Shown here piece after piece: positions 24,667 to 32,732 of a stretch of DNA of 64,000 bases. The stretch is from NCBI RefSeq assembly GCF_950101795.1, contig NZ_CATNLZ010000032.1, forward strand, positions 248,001-312,000. Reading direction: 5' to 3'. Position 1 is the first letter of the stretch, and each line of letters starts with the position of its first letter. Below the pieces are notes generated by a model that was not told where the DNA came from, did not search any database, and saw only the letters and a program-made list of their open reading frames with translations. The DNA comes from Nocardioides sp. T2.26MG-1 (lineage in GTDB: Bacteria > Actinomycetota > Actinomycetes > Propionibacteriales > Nocardioidaceae). The translations under genes were made by a program, and so were the position numbers.

Positions 24667-25488
24667 GTGACCTCCCAGGACTCGATCGCTGCCTCGATCA
24701 CGGCAGCGGTGGCCCGACTCTCCCAGGCCCAGGCGACCCGTGTCCCGTGCGCCCCGGTGCGCGACCTGATCGGCACCGACGACCTCGACGCGGCGTACGC
24801 CGTGCAGCGGGGTCTCGTGCAGGGTCGGATCGCCGCGGGAGCGCGGGTGGTCGGTCGCAAGATCGGGGCCACCTCCGAGGCCGTGCAGACGCAGCTCGGC
24901 GTCGACCAGCCGGACTTCGGCTACCTGCTCGACGACATGGACGTCTCCGCGGGTGCGGTCGAGGGGGCCGACCCCATCTCCATGCGCACGCTGCTGCAGC
25001 CGCGGGTCGAGGGGGAGGTGGCCTTCGTGCTCGGCACCGACCTGGACCTCCCCGAGGAGGCGATCACCATCGACGCGGTGCGCGCGGCGGTCGACGTGGC
25101 GCTGCCGGCGCTCGAGATCGTCGACTCGCGCATCGACAAGTGGGCGATCGGGTTCACCGACACGGTGGCGGACAACGCGTCGAGCGGGCTGTTCGTCGTG
25201 GGCACCGACGGCCGGAGGCTCGACCGGCTGGAGCCGCGCGACGTCACGATGTCGCTGACCATCAACGGCGAGGAGCGCTCCGCCGGCAACGGCGCGGCCT
25301 GCCTCGGCGACCCGCTCGAGGCGCTGCGCTGGCTCGCCGTGCAGGCGGCCCGCTTCGGCGACCCGCTGCGGGCAGGCCACCTGATCCTGTCGGGGGCCCT
25401 GGGCCCGTTCGTGCCGTTCGCCCCGGGGGACCGGGTCGTCGCGACCATCAGCGGCTTCGCGCCGCTCAGCGTCACCTTCACCGAATGA
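24667..25488 (+). CDS. hsaE: 2-hydroxyhexa-2,4-dienoate hydratase
   Basis: A 273-residue hydratase of the 2-keto-4-pentenoate hydratase family. It adds water to the C5/C6 dienoate released by HsaD from rings A/B. Marks are VVGRKIGATSEAVQTQLGVD, EGEVAFVLGTDLDL and the metal-site regions ALEIVDSRID and NGAACLGDPLEALRWL. I chose the GTG at 24667 because upstream in-frame codons would cross the KstR box; the leader is only 12 bases from the box. It begins the hsaE-hsaG-hsaF operon. Confidence 0.9.
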   Translation: MTSQDSIAASITAAVARLSQAQATRVPCAPVRDLIGTDDLDAAYAVQRGLVQGRIAAGARVVGRKIGATSEAVQTQLGVDQPDFGYLLDDMDVSAGAVEGADPISMRTLLQPRVEGEVAFVLGTDLDLPEEAITIDAVRAAVDVALPALEIVDSRIDKWAIGFTDTVADNASSGLFVVGTDGRRLDRLEPRDVTMSLTINGEERSAGNGAACLGDPLEALRWLAVQAARFGDPLRAGHLILSGALGPFVPFAPGDRVVATISGFAPLSVTFTE

Positions 25489-25503
25489 CTCGCGAGGAGT
25501 GAG

Positions 25504-26412
25504 ATGACCAGCAAGCTGACCGCAGCCATCGTGGGGCCGGGCAACATCGGCACCGACCTGATGTACAAGCTCCTGCGATCCGCCCAGAACGGGGGGAGTG
25601 TCGAGCCGCGCTGGATGATCGGCGTGGACCCGTCGTCGGAGGGCCTCAAGCTCGCGGCCGCGCAGGGGCTCGAGTCGACCCACGAGGGCGTCGACTGGCT
25701 GCTGAAGCAGGACCAGCTGCCGGACCTGATCTTCGAGGCGACCTCGGCGTACGTGCACCGCGAGTACGCCCCGCGCTACGCCGAGGCCGGCATCCGCGCC
25801 ATCGACCTCACACCCGCCGCGGTCGGGCCCGCGGTGATCCCGCCGGTGAACGGCGAGCAGCACGTGGGCGCGATGAACGTCAACATGATCACCTGCGGCG
25901 GCCAGGCGACGATCCCGATGGTCGCGGCCGTGTCGCGCGCGGCCACGGTGTCGTACGCCGAGATCGTCGCCTCGGTGTCCAGCATGTCCGCGGGCCCCGG
26001 CACCCGGGCGAACATCGACGAGTTCACCCGCACCACCGCCGCCGGCGTCGAGGGCATCGGCGGCGCCGAGCGTGGCAAGGCGATCATCATCCTCAACCCG
26101 GCCGAGCCGCCGATGATCATGCGCGACACGATCTTCTGCGCCGTCCCGCCGGACGCCGACCGCGACGCGATCGTGCAGTCGGTGTTCGCGATGGAGAAGG
26201 CCGTCCAGGAGTACGTGCCGGGCTATCGGCTGCTCCAGGAGCCGCAGATCGACGAGCCGTCACCCGCAAGCCAGGGCCAGACGAAGGTGTCGATCTTCGT
26301 CGAGGTGGAGGGCGCGGGGGACTACCTGCCGACGTACGCCGGCAACCTCGACATCATGACCGCCGCCGCCACGCAGGTGGGCGAGAACATCGCAAGGAGC
26401 GTGCTCGCATGA
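25504..26412 (+). CDS. hsaG: Acylating acetaldehyde/propionaldehyde dehydrogenase
   Basis: A 302-residue CoA-acylating aldehyde dehydrogenase that converts propanal (from HsaF) to propionyl-CoA with NAD. The Rossmann motif is [17 protein letters not shown] at residues about 10-26 and the catalytic cysteine lies in [15 protein letters not shown] near residue 133. It forms a channelled complex with the aldolase HsaF. The start ATG has GCGAGGAG nearby; the stop overlaps the hsaF start by four bases. Confidence 0.94.
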   Translation: MTSKLTAAIVGPGNIGTDLMYKLLRSAQNGGSVEPRWMIGVDPSSEGLKLAAAQGLESTHEGVDWLLKQDQLPDLIFEATSAYVHREYAPRYAEAGIRAIDLTPAAVGPAVIPPVNGEQHVGAMNVNMITCGGQATIPMVAAVSRAATVSYAEIVASVSSMSAGPGTRANIDEFTRTTAAGVEGIGGAERGKAIIILNPAEPPMIMRDTIFCAVPPDADRDAIVQSVFAMEKAVQEYVPGYRLLQEPQIDEPSPASQGQTKVSIFVEVEGAGDYLPTYAGNLDIMTAAATQVGENIARSVLA

Positions 26413-27500
26413 ACGACCTCAACGCCCTGACCCGCACCTGGTCCGGCACCCACGGCGACGAGCCCTGGGGCACGCTCGACCTGCGGCTGACGGATACCTG
26501 TCTCCGGGACGGGTCGCACCACAAGCGGCACCAGTTCACGGCGCAGGAGGTGCACGACATCGTCGAGGCGCTCGACTCCTCCGGCATCCCGGTGATCGAG
26601 GTGACCCACGGCGACGGCCTCGGCGGCTCGTCGTTCAACTACGGCTTCTCCCGCACCCCGGAGCAGGAGCTGATCAGGATCGCGGCCGAGACCGCGACGC
26701 GCGCCAAGATCGCGTTCCTGATGCTCCCCGGCGTCGGCACCAAGGACGACATCCGCGCCGCCCAGGACAACGGCGGCCAGATCTGCCGGATCGCCACCCA
26801 CTGCACCGAGGCGGACGTCTCGATCCAGCACTTCGGGCTGGCTCGCGAGCTCGGCCTCGAGACCGTCGGGTTCCTCATGATGAGCCACACCCAGCCGCCT
26901 GAGGTGCTCGCCAAGCAGGCGCGCGTCATGGTCGACGCCGGCTGTCAGTGCGTGTACGTCGTGGACTCCGCGGGCGCGCTGATCATGGAGCAGACCGCCG
27001 ACCGGGTCTCGGCGGTGGTCGCCGAGATCGGCGACGTCGCCGATGTGGGCTTCCACGGCCACGAGAACCTCGGGCTCGGGGTCGCCAACACCGTGATCGC
27101 GGCCCGCGCGGGCGCCACCCAGATCGACGGCTCGGTGCGCCGCTTCGGCGCCGGTGCCGGCAACACGCCGCTGGAGGCGTTCATCGGGGTGTGCGACAAG
27201 CTCGGCTGGACGACCGGCGTGGACTTCCTCCAGATCGTCGATGCCTCCGAGGACGTCATCAAGCCGGCGATGCCCGAGGAGTGCCAGCTCGACCGGATGA
27301 CGCTGATGATGGGGTACGCCGGGGTCTACTCGAGCTTCTTGAAGCACGCCGGCAACGCCGCGGACCGCTACGGCGTCTCGGGGGCGAAGATCCTGCTCGA
27401 GGCCGGGCGCCGCAAGCTGATCGGCGGCCAGGAGGACCAGCTCATCGACATCGCGCTGATGTTGAAGGCCGAGGCGGAGAAGGAGGCGGCGAACTCCTAG
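26409..27500 (+). CDS. hsaF: 4-hydroxy-2-oxohexanoate/oxovalerate aldolase
   Basis: A 363-residue metal-dependent aldolase of the DmpG/BphI type. It cleaves 4-hydroxy-2-oxohexanoate to pyruvate and propanal. [15 protein letters not shown] at the N-terminus carries the Asp/Arg/His catalytic set; [15 protein letters not shown] holds the metal-binding histidines; [15 protein letters not shown] is also typical. It overlaps hsaG, with which it forms the channelled complex. It ends the operon. Confidence 0.94.
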   Translation: MNDLNALTRTWSGTHGDEPWGTLDLRLTDTCLRDGSHHKRHQFTAQEVHDIVEALDSSGIPVIEVTHGDGLGGSSFNYGFSRTPEQELIRIAAETATRAKIAFLMLPGVGTKDDIRAAQDNGGQICRIATHCTEADVSIQHFGLARELGLETVGFLMMSHTQPPEVLAKQARVMVDAGCQCVYVVDSAGALIMEQTADRVSAVVAEIGDVADVGFHGHENLGLGVANTVIAARAGATQIDGSVRRFGAGAGNTPLEAFIGVCDKLGWTTGVDFLQIVDASEDVIKPAMPEECQLDRMTLMMGYAGVYSSFLKHAGNAADRYGVSGAKILLEAGRRKLIGGQEDQLIDIALMLKAEAEKEAANS

Positions 27501-27512
27501 GCGAGGAGCCGG

Positions 27513-27605
27513 TCAGCGCCGGCGCTCGCGTCGCCGCAGCAGCCAGATGATCAGCGCGACGACCAGCAGGAAGAGCACGAGCTCCGGGACGCCGATGCCG
27601 AACAT
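27513..27605 (-). CDS. 30-residue single-span membrane microprotein, TatA-like N-terminus
   Basis: A very short frame encodes a protein that starts MFGIGVPELVLFLLVVALII, continues with WLL and ends in a strongly basic Arg-rich tail. One hydrophobic span followed by Arg/Glu residues suggests a single-pass inner-membrane protein. The start resembles TatA (MFGIG.PEL), but the amphipathic helix of TatA is absent, so it is not a functional TatA. It sits between hsaF (convergent) and a lipoprotein gene on the same strand. Only codon pattern and composition support it. Confidence 0.5.
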   Translation of the reverse strand: MFGIGVPELVLFLLVVALIIWLLRRRERRR

Positions 27606-27614
27606 GTCGCCACT

Positions 27615-28472
27615 CTAGGGCGTCGTCAGCCAGGCGACGATCGGATCGCCCGCCACGTCGGCCGCGAAGATCTCGAGGTGGTCGGCTCCCGGCACGAGCT
27701 CGACGGTCGTCGGGTGCCCGGCGGCCTCGAGCGCGTCGGCGAGCTGGGTGGTGAAGTCCACGGGCACGACGTCGTCGTCCTCGCCGTGCATCAGCAGCAC
27801 GGGGACCTCGGGACGCAGGCCGGCACGCTGTACCGGGTTCGCCGCCTCCCAGGTCGCGGGATCGTCGTCGGGCTCGCAGCCCAGCAGTGCCGACGCGAGG
27901 TCGGGCCGCCGGCTGATGTCGTAGGGACCGCTGAGCCCGATGAGGGCGTCGGGCTCGACGACGGGGGCCTCGCAGTCGGGGGTGTAGTCGTCGAAGGCGA
28001 GGACGGCGAGGGCCGCGAGGTGGGCGCCTGAGGAGTGGCCGAGCACCGCGACGGTCGTCGGTGTGAAGCCGCGCGACTCCGCCTCCGCGACCGCCGCCGC
28101 CACCGCGCACAGGACGTCCTCGACGGGTGTGGGGTAGACGACGTCGTCCTCCGCGGCCCGGATGTGGGTGGGCGCCGCGACGATGCCCTGGTCCGCCAGA
28201 TGGTCCGCGAGCGCGGCGAGGCCGGTGGGGTCGGACGTGGTCCACGAGCCACCCGGGACGAGGACGACCACGGGAGCTCGGCCGGTGCTCGTGGGCAGGT
28301 ACAGCGCCTCCGTCACGCCGGGTCCGTACGTCACCGTGGCCGACGGCGGCGGACCGGCCCCCGGGGGCGACCCGGACCCACTGCAGCCGCCTGCCAGCGT
28401 CGCGACGGCCAGACCCAGCGCCAGGGTGGCGACGAGTGCGCTCGCCCGGCGTCGTACGCCTCCGTCGACCAT
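27615..28472 (-). CDS. Alpha/beta hydrolase lipoprotein (BD-FAE/esterase-like)
   Basis: A 285-residue exported hydrolase. The signal peptide carries a lipobox LAGGC at about residue 28-32, so it should be anchored to the outer face of the membrane, followed by a Ser/Gly/Pro linker. The hydrolase fold has VVLVPGGSWTTSD (oxyanion), GHSSGAH (nucleophile Ser), HGEDDDVVP (acid) and GADHLEIF (His). It resembles acylaminoacyl-peptidase/BD-FAE esterases. The ATG at 28472 was chosen for its GGAGG nine bases upstream. Substrate unknown. Confidence 0.85.
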   Translation of the reverse strand: MVDGGVRRRASALVATLALGLAVATLAGGCSGSGSPPGAGPPPSATVTYGPGVTEALYLPTSTGRAPVVVLVPGGSWTTSDPTGLAALADHLADQGIVAAPTHIRAAEDDVVYPTPVEDVLCAVAAAVAEAESRGFTPTTVAVLGHSSGAHLAALAVLAFDDYTPDCEAPVVEPDALIGLSGPYDISRRPDLASALLGCEPDDDPATWEAANPVQRAGLRPEVPVLLMHGEDDDVVPVDFTTQLADALEAAGHPTTVELVPGADHLEIFAADVAGDPIVAWLTTP

Positions 28473-28529
28473 GGCGCACCACCTCCGCGCCACCAGTCTC
28501 GGCCGACCGGGCTGCGAGCCGACAGAGGA

Positions 28530-29177
28530 CTATGTCCCGGATGTCTCGAGCTCGCCCAGCAGGGCGCGGTTGAGGCCGAAGGCGACCGGGACCTCCGCCA
28601 CGACCCGGTCCCGGTCCGCGGGGGAGAGGTCGAGGCCATCGAGACGGGCGCGGTAGTCCCGTCGGTAGCGCGGGGGCGCGGCGACCTCAGGGAAGGCGTA
28701 GAGGGCGCGCCCGCGTCCACCGAGGCCGTAGGCGTGTTCCAGGAGCCGCCCGATGACCTGTCCGCCGGAAAGGTCGCCGAGATAGCGCGTGTAGTGGTGT
28801 GCGACGAGGAGCGCCGGCGTCGCGGCCGCCTCGTGGATGCGGGAGCAGTACGCCGCGGCCGCGGCCGAGTCGGTGCTGCGCGGGCCGTCCGGCAGCCAGT
28901 GGTCGAGGTCGGCGTCGATGGCGGCCAGCCGGCCGAGCGCGGGGTCGTGGACCGCGGCGACGACGGGGTGGTCCGCGTGCTCGTGCAGCGCCGACTCGAG
29001 TGCGTCGTACACGGCTCGGAGCCGCAGGAGGTAGTCGGCGTACCTGCGCCGGTCGGCCCGTCCGGCGAGCAGTTCGGTCAGGAACGGCGCGGACTCGGCC
29101 AGCCGGTGCTGGTCGTGCGAGCCCTCGCGCATCGCGACGGACAGGGCGACCGTGGTCTGCTGGTCGGCGACGGTCAT
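28530..29177 (-). CDS. Biliverdin-forming heme oxygenase of the phytochrome operon
   Basis: A 215-residue heme oxygenase. The N-terminal SHDQHRLAE contains the proximal heme histidine (His24) and HHYTRYLGDLSGGQ is the distal helix signature. It cleaves heme to biliverdin, iron and CO. Its start overlaps the stop of the bacteriophytochrome gene (ATGA), which indicates that its biliverdin is the chromophore for that sensor (a bphO-bphP arrangement) rather than for iron acquisition. Length and motifs are normal for a bacterial HemO/BphO. Confidence 0.93.
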   Translation of the reverse strand: MTVADQQTTVALSVAMREGSHDQHRLAESAPFLTELLAGRADRRRYADYLLRLRAVYDALESALHEHADHPVVAAVHDPALGRLAAIDADLDHWLPDGPRSTDSAAAAAYCSRIHEAAATPALLVAHHYTRYLGDLSGGQVIGRLLEHAYGLGGRGRALYAFPEVAAPPRYRRDYRARLDGLDLSPADRDRVVAEVPVAFGLNRALLGELETSGT

Positions 29178-31426
29178 CGGACGAGCCGGACCGCGAGCAG
29201 GGTGGTGTCGTCGTCGGGCTCGTAGCCCTGGACCGCCAGCAGCCCCGCGACCCAGTGGTCGAGGTCCGGACCGGGGAAGGTCCGTCCGGCGAGGTCGCGC
29301 AGCTGCGCGAGACGCTGGTCGAGGTCGGTCTCGCGCTCCTCGATGAGCCCGTCGGTGTAGATGAGCAGCGTGGCTCCGCCGGTGAGGTCGATCTCGGTGG
29401 TCGTCGAGCGCCCCGCGCCGATCCCGAGCAGCGGGCGGGAGAGCACGTCGAGGACCGTCGCGCCATCCCCGTCGACCAGCAGCGGCGGGGGGTGCCCGGC
29501 GCTCGCGATGCCGAGCCGGCCGGTCGCCGGGTCGAGGACGGCGACCGCGGCGGTCGCGATGCGCTGGTCGAGGAGCCCGTCCATGAGCTGGTCGAGCTGG
29601 TCCAGGCACGCCGCCGGTCCGTGGCCCTCGAAGAGATAGGCGCGCAGGGCGGTCCGCAGCTGGGTCATCGCCGACGCCGCCGACACCCCGTGCCCAGCGA
29701 CGTCGCCGACGGCGAACGCGATCCGGCCGTCGGGCAGCTCGAAGGCGTCCCACCAGTCTCCGCCGAGCTGGTACGTGGTCGCGGGCTGGTAGCGGGCCGC
29801 GAGCTCGATCCCGGGGAAGACCGGCGCGTGGTCGAGCACGACGCTGCGCTGCAGCGACTCCGCCATCGCGATCTGCTCGCGAGAGCGCATCAGCAGCAGC
29901 CCGGTCATGTGCCTGCCGAGCGCGTCGGCGGCCTCGATCTGCCAGCTGGTCCACGGCAGGCTCCGGCCGCGGACCACCTGACGCCACTTCTCGAACGACT
30001 TGCGGGGACTGAGCCGGACCTCGGGGCCCTCGGTGGCCGAGATCAGTTTGTTGGTGGGGTCGCCGCCCCAGTCGACGACCTGCTCCTGCTCGGGGCGGAG
30101 CCACAGCAGCCACCGGTCCTGTGCGGACCCGATCCGCAGCACGCCCGCCGTGGCTGCGTCGCCCTCGAGGTCGGGAAGCAGCGTCTCGACCCGGTCCGTG
30201 CAGGTCGCGTAGCTCAGCGGCGAGGCGAGGGCTGCCGCGATGCGCCGCAGCGTCGCCTCGTCGACCACGGTTCCCCGGGTCGTGATCACCCCGTCGAAGC
30301 AGAGCGCCGCGCCCTGCGCGCCCATCAGCGTGAGCAGCTCAGGGTCGTCGACCAGGCTCTCGAGCGGGGGTCGGGTGCTCGCCGAGATCCGCGCGGTGAG
30401 GCCGGCGAGCGTGGCCTGGGTCTCGAGCGCGGCCTCCCGCTCGTCGGCGCGCTCCCGGTCGAGCACGATCTGGGAGGCCACCTGGCCGAGGAACTCGGCC
30501 GCGGCGCGGGCGTCCTGGCTCGGCCGGTGCGGTCCGGAGTAGTGGTGGCACGCGATCAGGCCCCAGAGCCGTTCCTCGACCACGATCGAGACCGACATCG
30601 AGGCGGTCACCCCCATGTTGGAGAGGTACTCCACGTGGATCGGCGACACGCTGCGCAGTGTCGAGAAGGACAGGTCCAGCGGCGCCTCCGTCTCGGGGTC
30701 GAAGACGGGGTGCAGCGGGACCGGGGTGTAGCCGACGTCGGCGATCAGGCGGGTCCAGTTCACGGTGTAGAGCCGACGTGCCTGGGCCGGGATGTCGGTG
30801 GCGGGGTAGTGCAGCCCGAGGAACGGGTTGAGGTCGGGGCGCCGCTCCTCGGCGATGACCTCGCCGTTCCAGTCCGCGTCGAAGCGGTAGACCATCACGC
30901 GGTCGAACGCGGTGAGCTCGCGGACCTCGTGGGCCAGCGTCGCGGCGAGCTCGTGGACGGCGCCGGCGCTCGCCATCCGGGCCATCGCGCCGCGAGCGGT
31001 GTGGTAGGACAACGCGGTCCGCTCGGTGCCCGCCACGGGTTCGAGCTCGACCACCAGCCGATCTCCCGATCGGTGGGTGCGGACGTCCACGTCGCTGCCG
31101 GCGAGCGTCCCCGCCGCCGGCAGGTCCCCGAGGGGCAGCACCAGCGGCGTGTCCGGCAGCCCGGCCGCCTCGCGTGCGGCGACCGCATCGGCCAGGGTGG
31201 GGCCGGCGACGTCGGCGAGGGCGCGATCCAGCGCCCCGGCCGGGTCCACGCCGAGGAGCAGCGCGCAGTTGCCCGAGACCATGCGCACCCGGTGGTCGGC
31301 GTCGACCGCGATCAGCACGCCGTGGGGCTGGATCGCGCCGGGGATGTGGATCGGCTCGCGGTCGCAGGTCGTGAGGTCGACCTCGCCGTACGACGGGGTG
31401 TGGGGCGACCCGGGGATGTCGGTCAA
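29174..31426 (-). CDS. bphP: Bacteriophytochrome with PP2C/SpoIIE phosphatase output
   Basis: A 750-residue photoreceptor. PAS occupies about 20-130, with the biliverdin-binding Cys21 (TTCDREPIHIPGAIQPHG). GAF is about 145-320, with PATDIP at 208-213 (Asp211), His264 and His294/295, all expected chromophore-pocket residues. PHY is about 330-505, with the tongue motif PRKSF at 474-478. The output, about 530-750, is a SpoIIE-type PP2C phosphatase with DWWD, VGDVAGHG (Asp575), ASAGHPP, YTDGLIEE and DDDTT metal-site motifs. Red/far-red light would thus control dephosphorylation of a partner, perhaps an anti-sigma-factor antagonist; none is in the window. No histidine kinase is present. The start is TTG at 31426 and lacks a strong ribosome site. 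Confidence 0.92.
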   Translation of the reverse strand: MTDIPGSPHTPSYGEVDLTTCDREPIHIPGAIQPHGVLIAVDADHRVRMVSGNCALLLGVDPAGALDRALADVAGPTLADAVAAREAAGLPDTPLVLPLGDLPAAGTLAGSDVDVRTHRSGDRLVVELEPVAGTERTALSYHTARGAMARMASAGAVHELAATLAHEVRELTAFDRVMVYRFDADWNGEVIAEERRPDLNPFLGLHYPATDIPAQARRLYTVNWTRLIADVGYTPVPLHPVFDPETEAPLDLSFSTLRSVSPIHVEYLSNMGVTASMSVSIVVEERLWGLIACHHYSGPHRPSQDARAAAEFLGQVASQIVLDRERADEREAALETQATLAGLTARISASTRPPLESLVDDPELLTLMGAQGAALCFDGVITTRGTVVDEATLRRIAAALASPLSYATCTDRVETLLPDLEGDAATAGVLRIGSAQDRWLLWLRPEQEQVVDWGGDPTNKLISATEGPEVRLSPRKSFEKWRQVVRGRSLPWTSWQIEAADALGRHMTGLLLMRSREQIAMAESLQRSVVLDHAPVFPGIELAARYQPATTYQLGGDWWDAFELPDGRIAFAVGDVAGHGVSAASAMTQLRTALRAYLFEGHGPAACLDQLDQLMDGLLDQRIATAAVAVLDPATGRLGIASAGHPPPLLVDGDGATVLDVLSRPLLGIGAGRSTTTEIDLTGGATLLIYTDGLIEERETDLDQRLAQLRDLAGRTFPGPDLDHWVAGLLAVQGYEPDDDTTLLAVRLVR

Positions 31427-31510
31427 GGCGGCGTCAGCGGGGCCGGCCGGCCGGGCTCAGGGCACTCAGGGTCACCTCGGCATCGTAGAGGGCCCCGCCA
31501 GGGACGGGGC

Positions 31511-32299
31511 TCACCCGGACGAGGCCAGCGAGCCGGCGAAGATCTGCCAGGCGAGCGCCGACTTCGCCACCAGGCTCAGCACCAGGTAGGACTTCTCGCC
31601 GAACGCGTAGCTGCGCCACGGCCCGACCCGGCGGTACTGCAGCCACTGGTTGAGCGCGAAGCTGTTGAAGAACACGAACAGCGACACGAAGATGCCGACC
31701 ACGAAACCGGGGACCTCGTCCGCGGCGACCAGGTTGTAGCCGATCGCCACCCACGGGGCGGCGCCGGCGGCGCAGCCGAACCAGAACGGCCTCATCGTCA
31801 CCCTCGACCTGCCGGGCGGGTTGGCGGACTCCTGCAGCCACCCGAACAGGATCATGGCGACGTTCGCCCCGGCGATGCCGATGAGTGCCGAGACGCCGTC
31901 GATGCCCGTGTAGAGCGCGATCAGCAGGATCATCAGGGTCGCGCTGAGGGAGTACTCCACCCACCGGATGCGGTTGATCCCGGCGCGGAGGTCGCTCTCG
32001 TAGGTGCGCCGCAGCGCGGTCGCGGTGAGCAGGTGGTCGAGGGCGGCGAGGGTCAGGAACGCCGCGACCGCGGCGCCGATGCGCAGGTCGAACAACGCCT
32101 CGGGAGACCCGGCCGGGGTGCCGGGAGGACCCGCCGGCAGGGACCTCGTCACGGTGACCGCGAAGTCCGTCGCCAGCGCGAACACCGCCACGGCCTGCCC
32201 GAGGTGCAGCAGGGTGAGGCCGAGGTTCCAGCCGCGGAGGGACCGCAGGCTGCGATCATCGACACCGGCGGCGGTCACGGGCGGGGACGGAACGGTCAT
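31511..32299 (-). CDS. Heliorhodopsin
   Basis: A 262-residue seven-helix membrane protein of the heliorhodopsin family. The retinal Schiff-base lysine is Lys246 in SLVAKSALAWQ (helix 7). The counterion position is Glu115 in RWVEYSLSATLM (helix 3). The conserved helix-1 and helix-2 histidines are His32 (LLHLGQ) and His89 (ALDHLL). GEKSYLVLSL precedes the lysine as in other heliorhodopsins. Heliorhodopsins are inverted in the membrane and do not pump ions in most cases tested; some modulate partner proteins. It lies 84 bases upstream of the phytochrome gene on the same strand, so one transcript may encode both. No carotenoid cleavage gene for retinal is visible. Confidence 0.9.
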   Translation of the reverse strand: MTVPSPPVTAAGVDDRSLRSLRGWNLGLTLLHLGQAVAVFALATDFAVTVTRSLPAGPPGTPAGSPEALFDLRIGAAVAAFLTLAALDHLLTATALRRTYESDLRAGINRIRWVEYSLSATLMILLIALYTGIDGVSALIGIAGANVAMILFGWLQESANPPGRSRVTMRPFWFGCAAGAAPWVAIGYNLVAADEVPGFVVGIFVSLFVFFNSFALNQWLQYRRVGPWRSYAFGEKSYLVLSLVAKSALAWQIFAGSLASSG

Positions 32300-32495
32300 G
32301 CGCCCATCATGGGGGACGCGCCGACGGGTGCTCGACTCCACGGACGCGGTGCTCCCGGCACTCGCAGGACCTAACTTAGGCACATTCAGGACCGAAGGCA
32401 CCGGAGCGTGGGACCTTCCGCACCTACGGAATCGCCGTGTGCGGCCGATGCTGGAGATGTCAGGAAGAAGATCCCAACGTCCATCAGGACCCGCC

Positions 32496-32717
32496 ATGTC
32501 GCTCGCCACGCTCGTCGCCCCCGCCACCCTCACCGAAGCCGTGATCATCGCGGTCGGGAACGGCGCCTGGTCTCCCGCCGAGATCCTCGTCGCCGTCGCC
32601 GACCAGCACGCCGAGCGCTGCGACGTCATCGCCACCCTCTGGGACCTGGTCGACGCGGGCACGCTGGTCTTCGTCGCGGACTTCACCTACCCGGCCTTCC
32701 GGCTCGCTCGTCCCTGA
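32496..32717 (+). CDS. Small conserved-looking protein of unknown function
   Basis: A 73-residue protein I do not recognise. It begins MSLATLVAPATLTEAVIIAV and includes the Trp/Ser/Pro turn GAWSPAEILVAVADQH. The pattern of helix-helix-helix ending in LVDAGTLVFVADFTYPAF resembles a small winged-helix domain, but this is only an impression. It is divergent from the heliorhodopsin gene, separated by 196 bases that contain the palindrome CCTAACTTAGG at about 32370-32380, and convergent with a secreted lipase gene. Coordinates of the start may be off by one base. Confidence 0.6.
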   Translation: MSLATLVAPATLTEAVIIAVGNGAWSPAEILVAVADQHAERCDVIATLWDLVDAGTLVFVADFTYPAFRLARP

Positions 32718-32732
32718 CCCTCCCGCCTCCGG

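Noticed and set aside
28799..32374. Long plus-strand frame antisense to the phytochrome operon
   Set aside because: Same reason: its residues are Arg/Gly/Ala-rich with no domain, while the minus strand encodes recognisable photoreceptor proteins.
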